Below are positions 1 through 11,312 of a stretch of DNA of 64,000 nt, in pieces. Source of the stretch: Sciurus carolinensis (Eukaryota > Chordata > Mammalia > Rodentia > Sciuridae); the NCBI RefSeq assembly GCF_902686445.1, contig NW_025920104.1:7254001-7318000 (forward strand). The letters run 5' to 3'. The notes below the pieces were generated by a model. That model saw only the letters and a program-made list of their open reading frames with translations. It had not been told where the DNA came from and did no database searches. The number at the start of each line of letters is the position of its first letter. Position 1 is the stretch's first letter. The translations under genes were made by a program, and so were the position numbers.

Positions 1-9
1 GGTTATGCT
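1..9 (+). CDS. ASZ1: ASZ1 copy 1 exon 5 (last 9 bases)
   Basis: Three codons (Gly-Tyr-Ala) followed by the donor GTAAGA at 10-15. They are identified by alignment with 56596-56604, the end of the complete exon 5 of copy 2, where the donor reads GTGAGA. The rest of the exon is outside the window. Confidence 0.85.
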
Positions 10-587
10 GTAAGAAATATTCTACAACATTTCTTTTTAATTTTTGCTTTTAACTTTATTATTACCTTTAATCTATGAAAATAGATGTTTGGTTGTTTTT
101 ATTACAAAAAGATTTCTAAGAAGTAATAAGTACAGAAAATCTAGGGTATAATCACTGTTTGGTGAAAAGCAGCAACAAATGAATGAAGAAAAAAGTAATC
201 ATTTGACTCTTGTAGTCATTATTCATGACAAAAGTTATAATGTGCAAAGAAACCTGGACTCTGAATTTACATAAAGATTGCTTTTTTGTAGAAAACATTT
301 TGGTGACTGGCATATAAATCATTTTGTTCCATAACATTGCTTAACTGTAAAATATTTGATTTTATAAAACAGTGAACATTGCAGTCCGCTTTGCAATTAT
401 AGCATGGGAAGTATGTTACATTACAATATGGGAAATACGTTTATATTGTTAAATGAAGAGGTTGCATCATGCTATAAATTAACCATTTTCTCTTTTTTAA
501 TGTGCCATTAATACTGTTGAAGACAATTCCTATCTGTCTCATGTGCACTCCTTCTCTTTAAGCAATCCTCTTTTCTTCCCTGTACAG

Positions 588-722
588 GCTTTAACATGGG
601 CAGCACATCAAGGTCATAAAAATGTAGTTTTGAAGTTGCTTGAACTTGGAGCTAATAAAATGCTACAAACCAAAGATGGAAAGACACCGAGTGAGATTGC
701 AAAAAGAAACAAACATCTTGAG
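588..722 (+). CDS. ASZ1: ASZ1 copy 1 exon 6 (ankyrin repeat)
   Basis: A 135-bp, phase-0 exon of 45 codons. It starts after the acceptor CAG at 585-587 and ends in GAG before the donor GTATCA. It encodes the end of the ankyrin array: [14 protein letters not shown], then LLELGAN, then [11 protein letters not shown]. This is the helix-turn-helix pattern of ankyrin repeats and matches ASZ1 closely. It differs from copy 2 by one synonymous base (CCG against CCA). Confidence 0.95.
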
Positions 723-1565
723 GTATCATCTATATGTTAAACTAATTTTTCTGTGATATGTCATATTATCTTATATAGAACTTTTATGTTATTTTGTTGG
801 AATTCACAAGTGTAATAATAGTTTTTTCAGCTATTAAATGTATAAATATTTTTTCTCCACCTAATATTTTTTGAGTAATTTTTCATCTGCTAAATCAAAG
901 ACATTTATAGTATGATAAGTTATGTAAAAGGATAACAGTCTTATTATGTTGCCAATAATGAAAATAGAGTACACTATATTATAAACTGGTTTAGGTTTTT
1001 AAAAATTAACTTATGTATTGAACAGTAAAGTGTCAACATTTGAAGACGTACTTAAAACCTTGGTGTATAATTTTAAGTTTTAGATGTTAGACAATTTAAA
1101 AGTTAAATCCTTTAAGCAACATTTATTCCTATGTTATGACAAGGTGTGTGGTAAAGTGAAAACATACTTGGGTATATGATCTGATGTCATTCAGATTTTA
1201 AAGCTGAATGATAAATATTTGCCATATATCAAATTATTTTATGAATACAACCTTTCGGTGTGAATACTAAACTTTTAGTCAGTGACATGTACTTTCTAAG
1301 CATGAGTCAAGTACAATACCATTGTAAAATTATTAAGTACAAGAGTTCATAACACTGAGGTTCTGAATTTTAAAGTTTGTGAAATTCCACAAACTCTATC
1401 ATACAAGTGTCAGACCATGCCACCTATACTGCACATAAAATAACTCCACTAAATTTTGAGCAGTCTAATAAACATGATATCATTTTCCAAATAATATGTA
1501 CATTTCCAAAATTATTCTAGAATAGAGACTAATCACTAAAGTCTTGTAAAATTTCAAAAAGAAAT

Positions 1566-1770
1566 CTGGGCGTGATGGTGCATGCCTATAATCCCAGCAG
1601 CTCCAGAGGCTGAGGCAGGAGAATCTCCAGTTGAAAGCCAGCCCCAAGAGATTAGCAAGGAACTTAGGAATTCAGAGAGACCTTGTCTCTAAATAAAATA
1701 TAAAAAAATACTGGGGATGTGGCTCAGTGGTTAAGCACCCAAGGGTTCAATCCCTAGAATAACAAAAAAC
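1566..1770 (+). mobile_element. Dimeric SINE (B1-like head plus ID/tRNA-like tail)
   Basis: The head has the 7SL-type text GCATGCCTATAATCCCAGCAG and GAGGCTGAGGCAGGAGAATC. An A-rich linker follows, then the ID-type box GGGGATGTGGCTCAGTGGTTAAG and a TTCAATCCC B-box. The same insertion is in copy 2 at about 58147-58351, so it predates the duplication. Confidence 0.9.
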
Positions 1771-2398
1771 ATTTTTTTGCATTATTTCTTCTAATCTTTG
1801 AAAATTTGGAAACTAAAAATTAGTTTACTACATTATTAAATTTTGGGTAGATGACACTGAATTTGATATAATAAATTTATGATCAAAGGTTATATTGAAT
1901 CATAAATCATTTCTTATAATGAAATTTGATGTTATATTTTGAATGATTACATGACATAGCCTTGACTTTGTAAGAAGTTAGATTGTAAAACTAACAAATT
2001 TTACCATATTGCATTGAGGTATATAGTTGAGTTTAAGTAAGTTTATTTCTTCCTTCTCTCTTACCAGTGTATTTCAGTTACTACCTTAAACTTGATATTT
2101 CTGAGTCATTTATCAAAATGGCATTTTAGTTTTGTATCATATATTACTAAAAATGCTACTCTGTCTAATTTTGCTCTTTTGAATTAGTTATACTCTTCTG
2201 CTTGTTTTATGTCAAGGAAGAATTTACTTGAGTTTGTAAAAGTCATTCTCAGGGTGACAGGTCATGAAAGTTCTGTCCCTTATACCTTGCTAAAATTTTA
2301 TTTTCCAGTTGAAAAATAATCATATGTTATTTTTTTAAATGCACTTAACAGCATATAAAAATATTAACTATATTTAGCTAATTTCTGAAACTTTTCAG

Positions 2399-2523
2399 AT
2401 CTTCAACTTTCTTTCTTTGACTTTAAATCCATTGGAAGGAAAGCTTCAAGAGCTACCTAAAGAAGAGGCTATTTATAAACAATTGACAGCAGATTCTGAT
2501 ATAGGAAAAGATCACATATTTGG
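2399..2523 (+). CDS. ASZ1: ASZ1 copy 1 exon 7 (linker between ankyrin and SAM)
   Basis: A 125-bp exon between acceptor TTTTCAG and donor GTAACA, ending in a split GG|T codon. It encodes the linker [16 protein letters not shown] and onward to KDHIFG. Four bases differ from copy 2. Two are synonymous; two change residues, Thr to Pro and Cys to Tyr in the copy 2 to copy 1 direction. As I recall human ASZ1, it has Thr and Cys at these sites, so copy 1 looks derived. Confidence 0.93.
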
Positions 2524-3096
2524 GTAACATATTTTAGTTCAAAAGAATTCCTGTAAATAAGTTAAAAATGCATGCTTTTACTACTTATTCTAAATATAAT
2601 GATGTATTTAAGATATATGATATTTTATATTTTGACAAGCATTTTTAAATATCACTTAGAAATGTCTGGGTTTTAGGTGCATTGGTGTCCATAATTTTAG
2701 AGAGTTTTATTTATTTGTACCAATATTAATCATAACAACTTTGACTTTAAATGTAAACTTAGCAAAATATCAGTAAAATGTATTTTAAGGGATTCAGCAT
2801 CTGCATTAGTATTCAAACTGTATTATCCCTTGCTTTCTGAGTATTTTATGCACCTTACTTATTGTTTAAGCTAAAACTATTTTTTCTGAACACTATTGTT
2901 CAGGATATAATTATAAACCATTCTCTACCCCATATAAAGTTGTTCATTAATTCTTACTTATCACAATTAAAGAGATTTTACATGCAGATATTTTACAAGG
3001 AATTTATGTTAATGAATATTTTCATTCTTAGAAAAGATGAGCTACACTTTGCCATCATCCATTTCCTCTTATATCATTGCTTAGGAAAGCCTGCTT

Positions 3097-3165
3097 TGAG
3101 TTGAGAGGATCGCTCAGTGGTTTCCTTAGCATTTACAAAGTCCTGGATTCAGTTCCAACCCAGGT
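3097..3165 (+). repeat. Diverged tRNA/ID-like SINE remnant
   Basis: The text GAGGATCGCTCAGTGGTTTCC followed by GGATTCAGTTCCAA resembles the A-box and B-box spacing of ID-type SINEs, but it is heavily mutated. It is present in copy 2 near 59675-59745. It is not a functional tRNA gene because no acceptor-stem pairing is visible. Confidence 0.4.
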
Positions 3166-3342
3166 GGATGAGAAAAGAATTTACACTTGATACAGCATCA
3201 AATCTGGAGTGTACATTTATAAATATATTCTATATGAATTCATTCTTACTATTATTATTTTTTCTTCGAAATATAAGTATATATTCACTCTTTGTACATT
3301 GATAGTCTGTCCTGAAATTGACATTGCTATAAATATGTATAG

Positions 3343-3418
3343 TTCATACACAGCATTTGGAGATCTGGAAATATTTTTACATGGTCTTGGACTGGAACAT
3401 ATGACAGACTTACTAAAG
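3343..3418 (+). CDS. ASZ1: ASZ1 copy 1 exon 8 (SAM domain start)
   Basis: A 76-bp exon after a weak acceptor (TATGTATAG, little polypyrimidine) and before donor GTGAGA. It encodes [20 protein letters not shown] then TDLLK, the first helices of the sterile alpha motif. An alternative acceptor 11 nt downstream would break the frame, so 3343 is preferred. One synonymous base differs from copy 2. Confidence 0.93.
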
Positions 3419-3665
3419 GTGAGATTTATATATGTTTATTTGTTGGTTAACATAACATTAAATTTTAATTCATAAAGATGCCTATGAATGAATGCTGTAC
3501 CTTTTCTGCATAATTTGTAATACATCCCCTCTGAAACTTGTAATAAATATCCCCAAATTTTATTATTATATTTACATAAAATATAAACTATTTGAATTTA
3601 ACTTTTGCCAACAATCCAATGCCTCAGTAAATAAAACCATTTTTGTTTATGCAGTTGCTGCTCTT

Positions 3666-3745
3666 ATTGTATAGAATTGTATATTCTTGTATATAGAATT
3701 GTATATAGAATTGTATATTCTTGTATATACAAGAATTGAATTCTT
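3666..3745. repeat. AT-rich tandem/palindromic patch
   Basis: A short unit of the form AGAATTGTATATTCTTGTAT repeats imperfectly. It runs into a perfect-looking inverted repeat (TATACAAGAATT against AATTCTTGTATA). The same patch is in copy 2 at about 60240-60325 with one or two changes. Replication slippage plus hairpin formation is a plausible origin. Confidence 0.7.
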
Positions 3746-4035
3746 GTATAGAAGCATGGTTTTAAACCAAACAAACTTCAGATTCTTCTTCTGATTTTTG
3801 ACCAAAATATGTTACTTAAATGTTTTTTTCCCTTAAAGAAAATAATACCTAATGTAAGGTTGTCTTGAATATTAAATTAGACCCATATGCCAAGCATTAC
3901 CTAGGTACTTTAAGCATACATTGTGGATTTGAGTAGACGAGAATTATGAGGATACTGAAGCAATGCATTAGTACTTAAAACAGATCCCCCTTAGGAGTAT
4001 GCACATTTGGTTCAGGTGTTTTAGAGTTGGGTTTT

Positions 4036-4235
4036 TTGGTGGTGGCACCAGGGATTGAACTCAGGGACACTCAACCACTGAGCCACATCCCCAGCACTAT
4101 TTTGTATTTTATTTACAGACAGGGTCTCACTGAGTTGCTTAATAGCACCTCACTTTTGCTGAGGTTGGCTTTGAACTCTTCCTGCCTTAGTGTCCTAAGC
4201 TGCTGGGATTAGAGGCATATGCCACCATGCCCAGC
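4036..4235 (-). mobile_element. Dimeric SINE with 14-bp target-site duplication
   Basis: Reverse-strand element with the text GGGATTGAACTCAGGGACAC, CCACTGAGCCACATCCCCAG, then GACAGGGTCTCACTGAGTTG and GCCACCATGCCCAGC. The flanking repeat TAGAGTTGGGTTTT at 4022-4035 and 4236-4249 is an exact 14-bp target-site duplication. Copy 2 has the same element at about 60605-60806 with the right-hand repeat mutated. Confidence 0.9.
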
Positions 4236-4626
4236 TAGAGTTGGGTTTTGTACAGTTTGGAAACTATTAAAAATTTTGAAACTATTTTTCTATTTTCTAT
4301 TATATTCAGCATAAATATAATTTCTATTCAATTTTATAGAAATGTTATATTCAGTTTTATAGAAATGTTTTCATGTCATGTAAGCAAAATTGTAAAGTAA
4401 TTTGAAAGTAATCATGTTATTTGAATCTGGAAATCTAGCTATATATACTTTTTGAGGTCAGTATATATTATCTATTCAGTAGTGTAGTTCTCTAGCTACA
4501 TCTCTATCCCCTCTAGAAAGTTGGAAATTGTTAAGCAGTTCACTATCTTATGTATACTTAACTATTTCCCTTTGTACTATTTATATTGAAAGGTAATAGG
4601 TTTTTTTTTTTTAACATTTTCTACAG

Positions 4627-4683
4627 GAAAGGGATATAACTTTAAGACACCTTTTGACCATGAAAAAAGATGAATTTGTAAAG
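4627..4683 (+). CDS. ASZ1: ASZ1 copy 1 exon 9 (SAM domain)
   Basis: A 57-bp, phase-0 exon of 19 codons encoding ERDITLRHLLTMKKDEFVK, the middle of the SAM domain. It has acceptor TTCTACAG and donor GTTAGT. It is identical to copy 2. Confidence 0.94.
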
Positions 4684-5095
4684 GTTAGTATCATTTTCAA
4701 AAACTCTAGCTGTACTAGTTTTTTTTAAATTGTACCTCCTTTTATTTTCTATTTCAGTAATCCTAGGGTTACAAACTGATTGATATTTTATTAGGTTCTT
4801 GATTAAATATGATTATGAAAAACTAAAAAATCTGATTATAGTATTAAGTTACTTTAAAAGCATTTAAAAACAAAGTTGTGTTTTTTTTCCTTAGGGTGGT
4901 CATGATATCTCAGTTAAAACCAGTACTTCATTTCTAAATGTGAAATAGATTTGCAAAACAGACTTCTTAGAAATAAGAGGTGTTGTTTTAAATGTATGTG
5001 GATATAGGTATGTGTCTTAGAAATAGTACCACTATTTTTATTTTCTCAAAACTATCAAGATATTATTTTGTTCACATTTGAATACACAACTAATG

Positions 5096-5220
5096 GAATC
5101 CAAATCATATAGAACCACAAGGATGGGATCCTAATTAGGATAAGTTATGCTCCATGTATGTACAGTATGTCAAAATATAGTCTACTGTCATGTATATCTA
5201 AAAAAAAAATAAAAAGTCAT
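5096..5220 (+). mobile_element. L1 3' end fragment
   Basis: The text GTTATGCTCCATGTATGTA, TATGTCAAAATATAGTCTACTG and TCATGTATATCTAAAAAAA matches the 3' terminus shared by other L1 tails in the window (9122-9268, 11200-11310, 12880-12960). It ends in an A-rich tail. Copy 2 has it at about 61657-61790. Confidence 0.75.
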
Positions 5221-5712
5221 GATTTTGACATCTAATATTATTAACAATTAAAAAGTAGTGTGAGAAATATTAGGGATATTTTGATAAATAGGCTATGTAA
5301 AAAAGCAATGAACTTTGTTACCTGAATACATTAGAAACTTGAAATTATTGTAACCACTAATTTTGATTGAAACCTGAAATTATTATTAGAATCACTAATT
5401 TTGATCATTACAAAAATCAAAATAAGCATACTATATCAACTTGTACTCTGTTGTTTTGACTATTATGTATTAAAATCTAGTAATTGGGTTTGAGAGTCTA
5501 TCACAATTATTATATATTGCAAAAATATTTCAGTAGTGTAAATAGCTTCATCAGTCACACTTATAAACAAACCATATATTTTATTATATTATTTTCTAAT
5601 ATGTCTGTTTTTCAAGATGCAGATTTCAGCAGAAAATCTCTTTAATGATTTTGAAAATTAAATTATTCAGGTATAATTATCTTAACTACACCTTAAAATT
5701 ATTTCTACTTAG

Positions 5713-5822
5713 TTTGGGATTAACAATAAAGATCAGCAGAAAATTCTGGCTGCTGTTAAAGAACTGGAGGTAGAAGAGATAAATTTTGGAGAGTTACCTG
5801 AAGTGGCAAAGTTGGAAGTGAG
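5713..5822 (+). CDS. ASZ1: ASZ1 copy 1 exon 10 (SAM domain end)
   Basis: A 110-bp exon encoding [20 protein letters not shown] then [11 protein letters not shown] and a final split AG|T codon. Acceptor is TACTTAG and donor GTAAAG. It covers the last SAM helix and the start of the acidic linker. It is base-for-base the same as copy 2 (62263-62372). Confidence 0.95.
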
Positions 5823-6369
5823 GTAAAGTTAACTTATCAATTTATATTAATATTATGTAGAATCAACTCTTCTTGTTTAGTTTAATTTTGATAATGTCTG
5901 AGTCATTTGATTTTATAACATTATTTTCTCAAGGAAAGATATTTTGAAATATTCTCTGTTCAGAAATCAAATACCCTTTGTAAAGTCAATTTTTATAGAT
6001 ATTTTACTAAGAAGCAAACCAGTGCACCATCTTAACTCACGTTGAAACATTAGTGCTTTATTTTTTATTGCATCTTGTTAAATCAGACTATATAAGAGAG
6101 ACCATGCTTTTCCAAGTATAGTTCTTACACTCTTTAAATTATTTTAGATGTCAAACAGAAAAAAATTAGAGTAGTAATATTTTCTCTTAAGTTAATAAGG
6201 AAGCATTTCTCATATGCTCTTAGCTATATTTTCAGCCTTTATTATGTGAGATATTTTGTTATCAAGATATAAATTTTATTTCCAGTAATATAAAGTTGTT
6301 AAGCACTGATTACTAATAATCCAAAGTCTATTTCATTTTATTAATAACTTATAGAGAAGTGAATGTTTT

Positions 6370-8770
6370 TTTTAACTTTCTATTTTAAAATAATTATAGA
6401 TTCACATGGTATTTCAGAGATAAAAAGGGAGGTCCCATGCATCCTTCATGCAGTTTGACCCAGTGTTCCTATCTTACATAACTGTAGTATATTACCCAAA
6501 CCTGACAATCTATTTGTATTTTACCATTTATGCATGCATTCATTTGTGTGTGTATATTTAAGTCTATGTAATTATATCATGTATAGTTTCATGTAACCAC
6601 TCTCAAAACTTAATATTTATGTACCACTAGCTTCCTCATCCAACCCCATTATAGCCATACTCATCCCTTTCCCCATTTTAATCCCTAGCAAATGATAATT
6701 TGTTCTTCATCTTTATAATATTAGTTCATGAATGTTATATAAATAGAATCATGCAGTAAATGTCTTCTAGAAATTGACTTTGCAATCATTGTTAAGTTCA
6801 GTCAATGTAGTTGCATGTATCAGTACAATACTTTATTCCTTTTTGTGGGTGAGTAGTATTTCATGGTATGTTTTAACCACATTTTAATCATTTACCCATT
6901 GATGGACTTTTAAGTAGATTTTAAAATCTGATTATTCCAAATTAAACTGCTGTGGATAAGATTCTTTTCTAAAGTAAGTTTTCATTTCTCTTGGTAAAAA
7001 TGTTCAGGAGAGCATTTTAAAGGTTGCATGGGAGCTACACTTTAGTTGTTTTGTTTTTATTAACTAGTCCCCTTTTTTCCAAAATGTCAGTATTGTCTTA
7101 TGTTCACCCAAATATATATTAGTGATCCAGTTTCTCTGCATACTCATCAGCATTTGGTTTAAGCACTAATTATTTTTAGCCATTTTTACAGGTGCGTAGT
7201 GATGGATCATTTTGATTTTATTTGCATTTACCTTAAGGATAAAGTTGTTGGATATCTTTTCATGTCTTATTTGGTATCTGTGTTTCCTTTCTTGTGAAAT
7301 GTCTCTGTCTCTTGCCCATTTTATTTTGTATGTATTGTTTTCTAACATTGATATTGGGAAGTTGTCTAAATTCAAGTCTTTTGTTGGATTTGTGCTAATT
7401 TTTTTTAGTCTGTAATTTTTATTTTCATCTTGATGGGGTCTTGCATAGAGCAAAACTTTTAATCTTCAGGGCTAGCATTTCCCTTTTATAGATCCTACTT
7501 CTAGTGTCAAGTTTAAAAAAAATTAGATTCATAATGTTTTTTTAAGTCCATGGTACATTTTCAGTTCATTTTTGTGACTGTATGGTACAGCCTGAAGTTC
7601 ATTTGGGGGCTCTGGATGTCCAATTGTTTTATCACTGTTTATTAAAAAGGTTATTCCTTCTGCAGAATTGGTTTTCATTATTTGTTAAAATTTAATTGGA
7701 CATATTTGTGTAGAGTCTTCTGGGTTCTCTATTCCAGGTTCTTCAGGTGTCTGTTCCTCTGTAAGTATACATTGACTATATACCCTTATCTGAAATGCTT
7801 GGGATCAGAAATATTACAGATATTTTGAAGTGTTTTTGGATTTAGGAATATTTGCATAAATGCTACCTGTTGAGCTTCCCTAATCTAAAATCCAAAGTGC
7901 TCAGAAATTTGATTCAGATTTCAGATTTTCCAGTTAGCAATGTTTAATTTTTACCATACTGTCATGATTATTCTAACTGTATATGGACAGACTTAACATC
8001 AGGAAAAATTATTCCTATCATTTTATTCTTTCCCAAAATTGTCTTGGCTATCCTGGATCCTTTTCCTTTTCATATATATTTTAAATTAAGCTATTCTATG
8101 TCTACAAAAAACTTTTCTGAGATTTTTATAGTAATAGCACTAATCCTATGCAAAATTGACCTCTTAACTATGTTAAGTCTAGTAAATTCATGAACATAGA
8201 TATGGCTACAAGTTCAAGGTTTTCTTTTAATCATCATTTTGTAATTTTTATTGCATAAATCTAACTATATACAGAATTTAAGCCTTTCATTATCTTTAGA
8301 GCATTCTTAGTGGTATTGAGTTTTTTATTTGTTTCCACATGCAATTTATTTCTATCCTCTGATTGTGAATATTTCAGCTTTGCCAAACTCACTAGATCTA
8401 GGAGGGTTTTTTTTCTAGGTTCTTTAAGATTTTCTATAGAAATAGTGTGATCTGCAGAGAAATCTGGTAATTTCTTTCTTTCCAATCTTTGTGCCTTTTA
8501 TTTCTTTTTCTTGTTTTATTACAGTGGACAGAACTTTCAGTATTTTCTTGAATAAGAGAGGTAAATATTGGCATTCTTATCTTGTTTTCATTCTTAAGGG
8601 AAAATCACTCCATTTTTTTTTTACTACCAACCATGATTTTAGCTATATAGGAATTTTTGTACAGACTATTATGAGACAGAATATTCAGCTTTGTTCTTAT
8701 TGTTCTAAAATTTTTTTATCATGAATGTTTGTTGAATTTTATCAATGCTTTTTCCTGTCAATTGACATTG
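6370..8770 (-). mobile_element. Ancient L1 fragment (L1M-type)
   Basis: Reverse-strand L1 3' UTR and ORF2 end with the usual landmarks: TCATGGTATGTTTTAACCAC, CCCATTGATGGACTTTTAAG, TTTCATTTCTCTTGGTAAAA and CTCATCAGCATTTGG, then degenerate reverse-transcriptase sequence. The reading frame is destroyed. The same fragment begins at about 62935 in copy 2 and runs past the window end. Confidence 0.75.
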
Positions 8771-9121
8771 TTACACAGATTCTTCTATGGTCTGTTGGCA
8801 GGTTGAAGCAAATCCCCCCAAACTTATTAGGATCATATTTAGTAGGAATAAATGAAAATTTCAAAATTAATTGTATTACTACAGGATGGGTTAGATATAA
8901 CTAAATGCACCTGAAGAATCACCAAAGTTTTAGTGGATTGCTAATTTTATCTTCACAGTGTCACATGCCTAACCATGAAAAGCTAGCACTGTTAGAACAA
9001 ATTAATAGAAATATGGTATCAAGAATAAATAAGGTAATAATTTCATTGTACATAATACTTACATCTGGAGGGTATTTGCTTATAGAAGGATTTAACTTAG
9101 AATAGAAAATCCATCACGTAT

Positions 9122-9268
9122 GCATATATATATATCACATGATCCTATAATATTTACAATCAGATAAATGAGAAATTATACTTAATTTATGTATGATTTA
9201 TCAAAATACATAAATGCATTCTACTGTTATGTATAACTAAGTAGGAAAAAAAATTTAAAAAAAGAAAA
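9122..9268 (+). mobile_element. L1 3' end fragment
   Basis: Text CACATGATCCTATAATATTT, AGATAAATGAGAAATTATAC, ATGCATTCTACTGTTATGTA and a poly(A)-like end match the 3' UTR tail of the squirrel-type L1 seen at 11150-11310. Confidence 0.75.
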
Positions 9269-9679
9269 CCCCTAAGACTTCTTTTGCTTTAGATTATGAT
9301 TGTATATTTAGTAATTTTTGTAAAAAAATTTTGTATGTAGACATTTCCTATAGTAAAACACCTTGATTTTGGAATCCTGAATTACCCATAAAAATTGTTT
9401 TTCTTCTACCAAGTAATTGTGAGCTTCTCCTACTTAGCAATACTACCTGATAACTAAACTATGAGATTTTCTTATCATATCTTTCTTCACTATTTGGAGT
9501 TTTCTTACCAACTATGTTTCCCCTCATTTTCTGCTTCTCATTGTACATGGTAACAGAGTCTTTTAATTATGTATGCTTCTCCTAGCTCATTTTTTCCTGT
9601 TTGTTTTTTTTAATAATTAGAAAATTCTCATCCCCTTCTCCCTTTTGGTTTCATTTGACTCAAAAAGTAACCATTATTA

Positions 9680-9852
9680 TCCTGGTGACCCAGAGGCTAA
9701 TGCAGGAAGAACAGAAATTTGAGGCTAACCTCCTAAATTTGGTGAGGCACTAAGCAAGTTAGGGAGACCCTGTCTCAAAATAGAAAGGGCTTGGGATGTA
9801 GCTCAGTAGTAGAACTACCCTGGATACCAATCTTCAGTACCAAAAAAATAAA
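9680..9852 (+). mobile_element. Diverged dimeric SINE
   Basis: The head is partly lost (GAGGCTAATGCAGGAAGAAC, GGCACTAAGCAAGTTAGGGA, GACCCTGTCTCAAAATA). The ID-like tail follows (GGGATGTAGCTCAGTAGTAG) and then an A-rich end. Confidence 0.75.
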
Positions 9853-9950
9853 TAATAACCATTATTACAGACACCAAATTTAGGAATAATGTCTGTGCAG
9901 AGGAAAAATACAGATTTTTACCTCTAGAACACTTAAAAGTGTCTGTCAGT

Positions 9951-10165
9951 AGCTGGGCATGATTATAGAAGTCTGTAAATCCCAGCTGCTGGTAGACTGA
10001 GATAGGGGGATAACAGGTTGTGTGCCAGTGTACGTAACTTTGTGAGACCGTGACCTAAACTAAAATTTAAAAAAACCTGGGGATATACTATATAACTTCA
10101 CTGTAGAGTGCTTGCCTAGCTTGTAGAAAGCCCCGAGTTCAATTCCCAGAACCCCCTGTCCCTAC
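9951..10165 (+). mobile_element. Diverged dimeric SINE
   Basis: Head text AGCTGGGCATGATTATAG and AAATCCCAGCTGCTGG. Linker GTGAGACCGTGACC. The tail includes AGAGTGCTTGCCTAGC and GAGTTCAATTCCCAG. An old, mutated copy. Confidence 0.7.
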
Positions 10166-10219
10166 CACAAACCTACATAAAGTTCTACGAGTTCCCTATA
10201 AATAGACCCAAATCTTCAC

Positions 10220-11312
10220 CATGACAGCCTGGATCTGACCTCCTTAACAAGACTCCTAAAGTACAAGAAGCTAAATCAAGAATCAGTACGTGGGATGAAC
10301 TCAAACTAAAAAGATTCTTCTCAGGAAAATAAACAATCAATAAATGTGAAGCGAGAGCCTACAGAGTGGGAGAAAGTCTATCACATGCACCTCAGATAAA
10401 GCATTAATCTCCAGGATGTACAAAGAATTTTTAAAAACTTAACACCAAAAAACCAAGTAACCCAATCAATAAATGGGCTAAGAAACTGAACAGATACTTC
10501 ACAGAAGATATACAGTTGATCAACAGACATATGAAAAAATGTTGAAAATCTCTAGCAGTTAGATAAATGAAAATCAAAACTCCTCTAAGATTTCATTTCA
10601 CTTAAGTCAGAATGACATTTATCAAGAATAAGTGCTGAGGATGTGAGGAAAAAGATACACTCATACATTGCAGTTGAGAATACAAAATTGTGCAACCACT
10701 GTGGAAATCAGTATAGAGATTCCGCAGAAACTTGGAATGGGACCATCATTTGACTCAATTATTCCACTTCTTGGTTTCTACACAAAGGACTGAAAAATCA
10801 ACATACTACAGTGACACAGTCACATTAGTATTTATAGCATCTCAATTCACCACAGCTAAAGTATGGAACCAATATACATACAATGGAATATTACTTGGCT
10901 TTAAAGGAGAATGAAAATCTGGTATTTGCTGGTAAATGGTTGGAGTTAGAAAATATCATGCTAACAAAATAAGCCAAACCCCAAAAAACTGAAGGCAAAA
11001 AATTTTCTCTGATATGCAGATGCTAATTCACAATGTTGGGGGTGATAGGGAAGAATTCAGTTTCTGTATATTATGTAGAGGGTATTGAAGGGAGGGGGAA
11101 AGAAAGGGGTATGGAGGTAGGAAGGATAGTAGACTGAAACAGACATTATTACCTCATGTACATATATGACTACATGGCTGATGTGATCCTACAATATGTA
11201 TAATCAGAAAGATGAGAAATTACACTCCATTTATGTATGAGCTGTCAAAATGTATAAATGCATTCTACTGTCATATACAACTAATTAGAACAAATAATAA
11301 ATGAGAAACATA
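10220..11312 (+). mobile_element. 5'-truncated L1 (ORF2 C-terminus and 3' UTR)
   Basis: Matches the 3' part of the young L1 at 25635-31702 in reverse: TGACCTCCTTAACAAGACTC corresponds to the DFLNRTP stretch, ATGGGCTAAGAAACTGAACA to the WAKEMNR stretch, and TGGAATATTACTTGGC to the EYYSAM stretch. Many stops and indels make it non-coding. It ends with the common L1 tail and an A-rich end. Confidence 0.85.

Larger units (their letters stand above)
10..5712 (+). other. Introns 5-9 of ASZ1 copy 1: contents
   Basis: AT-rich intronic sequence interrupted by exons 6-9. It holds two dimeric SINEs (about 1566-1770 and 4036-4235), a weak tRNA/ID-like remnant near 3100-3165, a short AT-rich palindromic repeat (3666-3745) and an L1 3' end (5096-5220). 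No other coding signal is seen; short open frames here are chance or intron read-through from exons. The whole stretch recurs at 56605-62262 in copy 2. Confidence 0.85.

Noticed and set aside
8261..8724. Reverse and forward open frames of 74-77 codons in intron 10
   Set aside because: They lie in the old L1 fragment; the residues resemble decayed reverse-transcriptase text with no intact frame.
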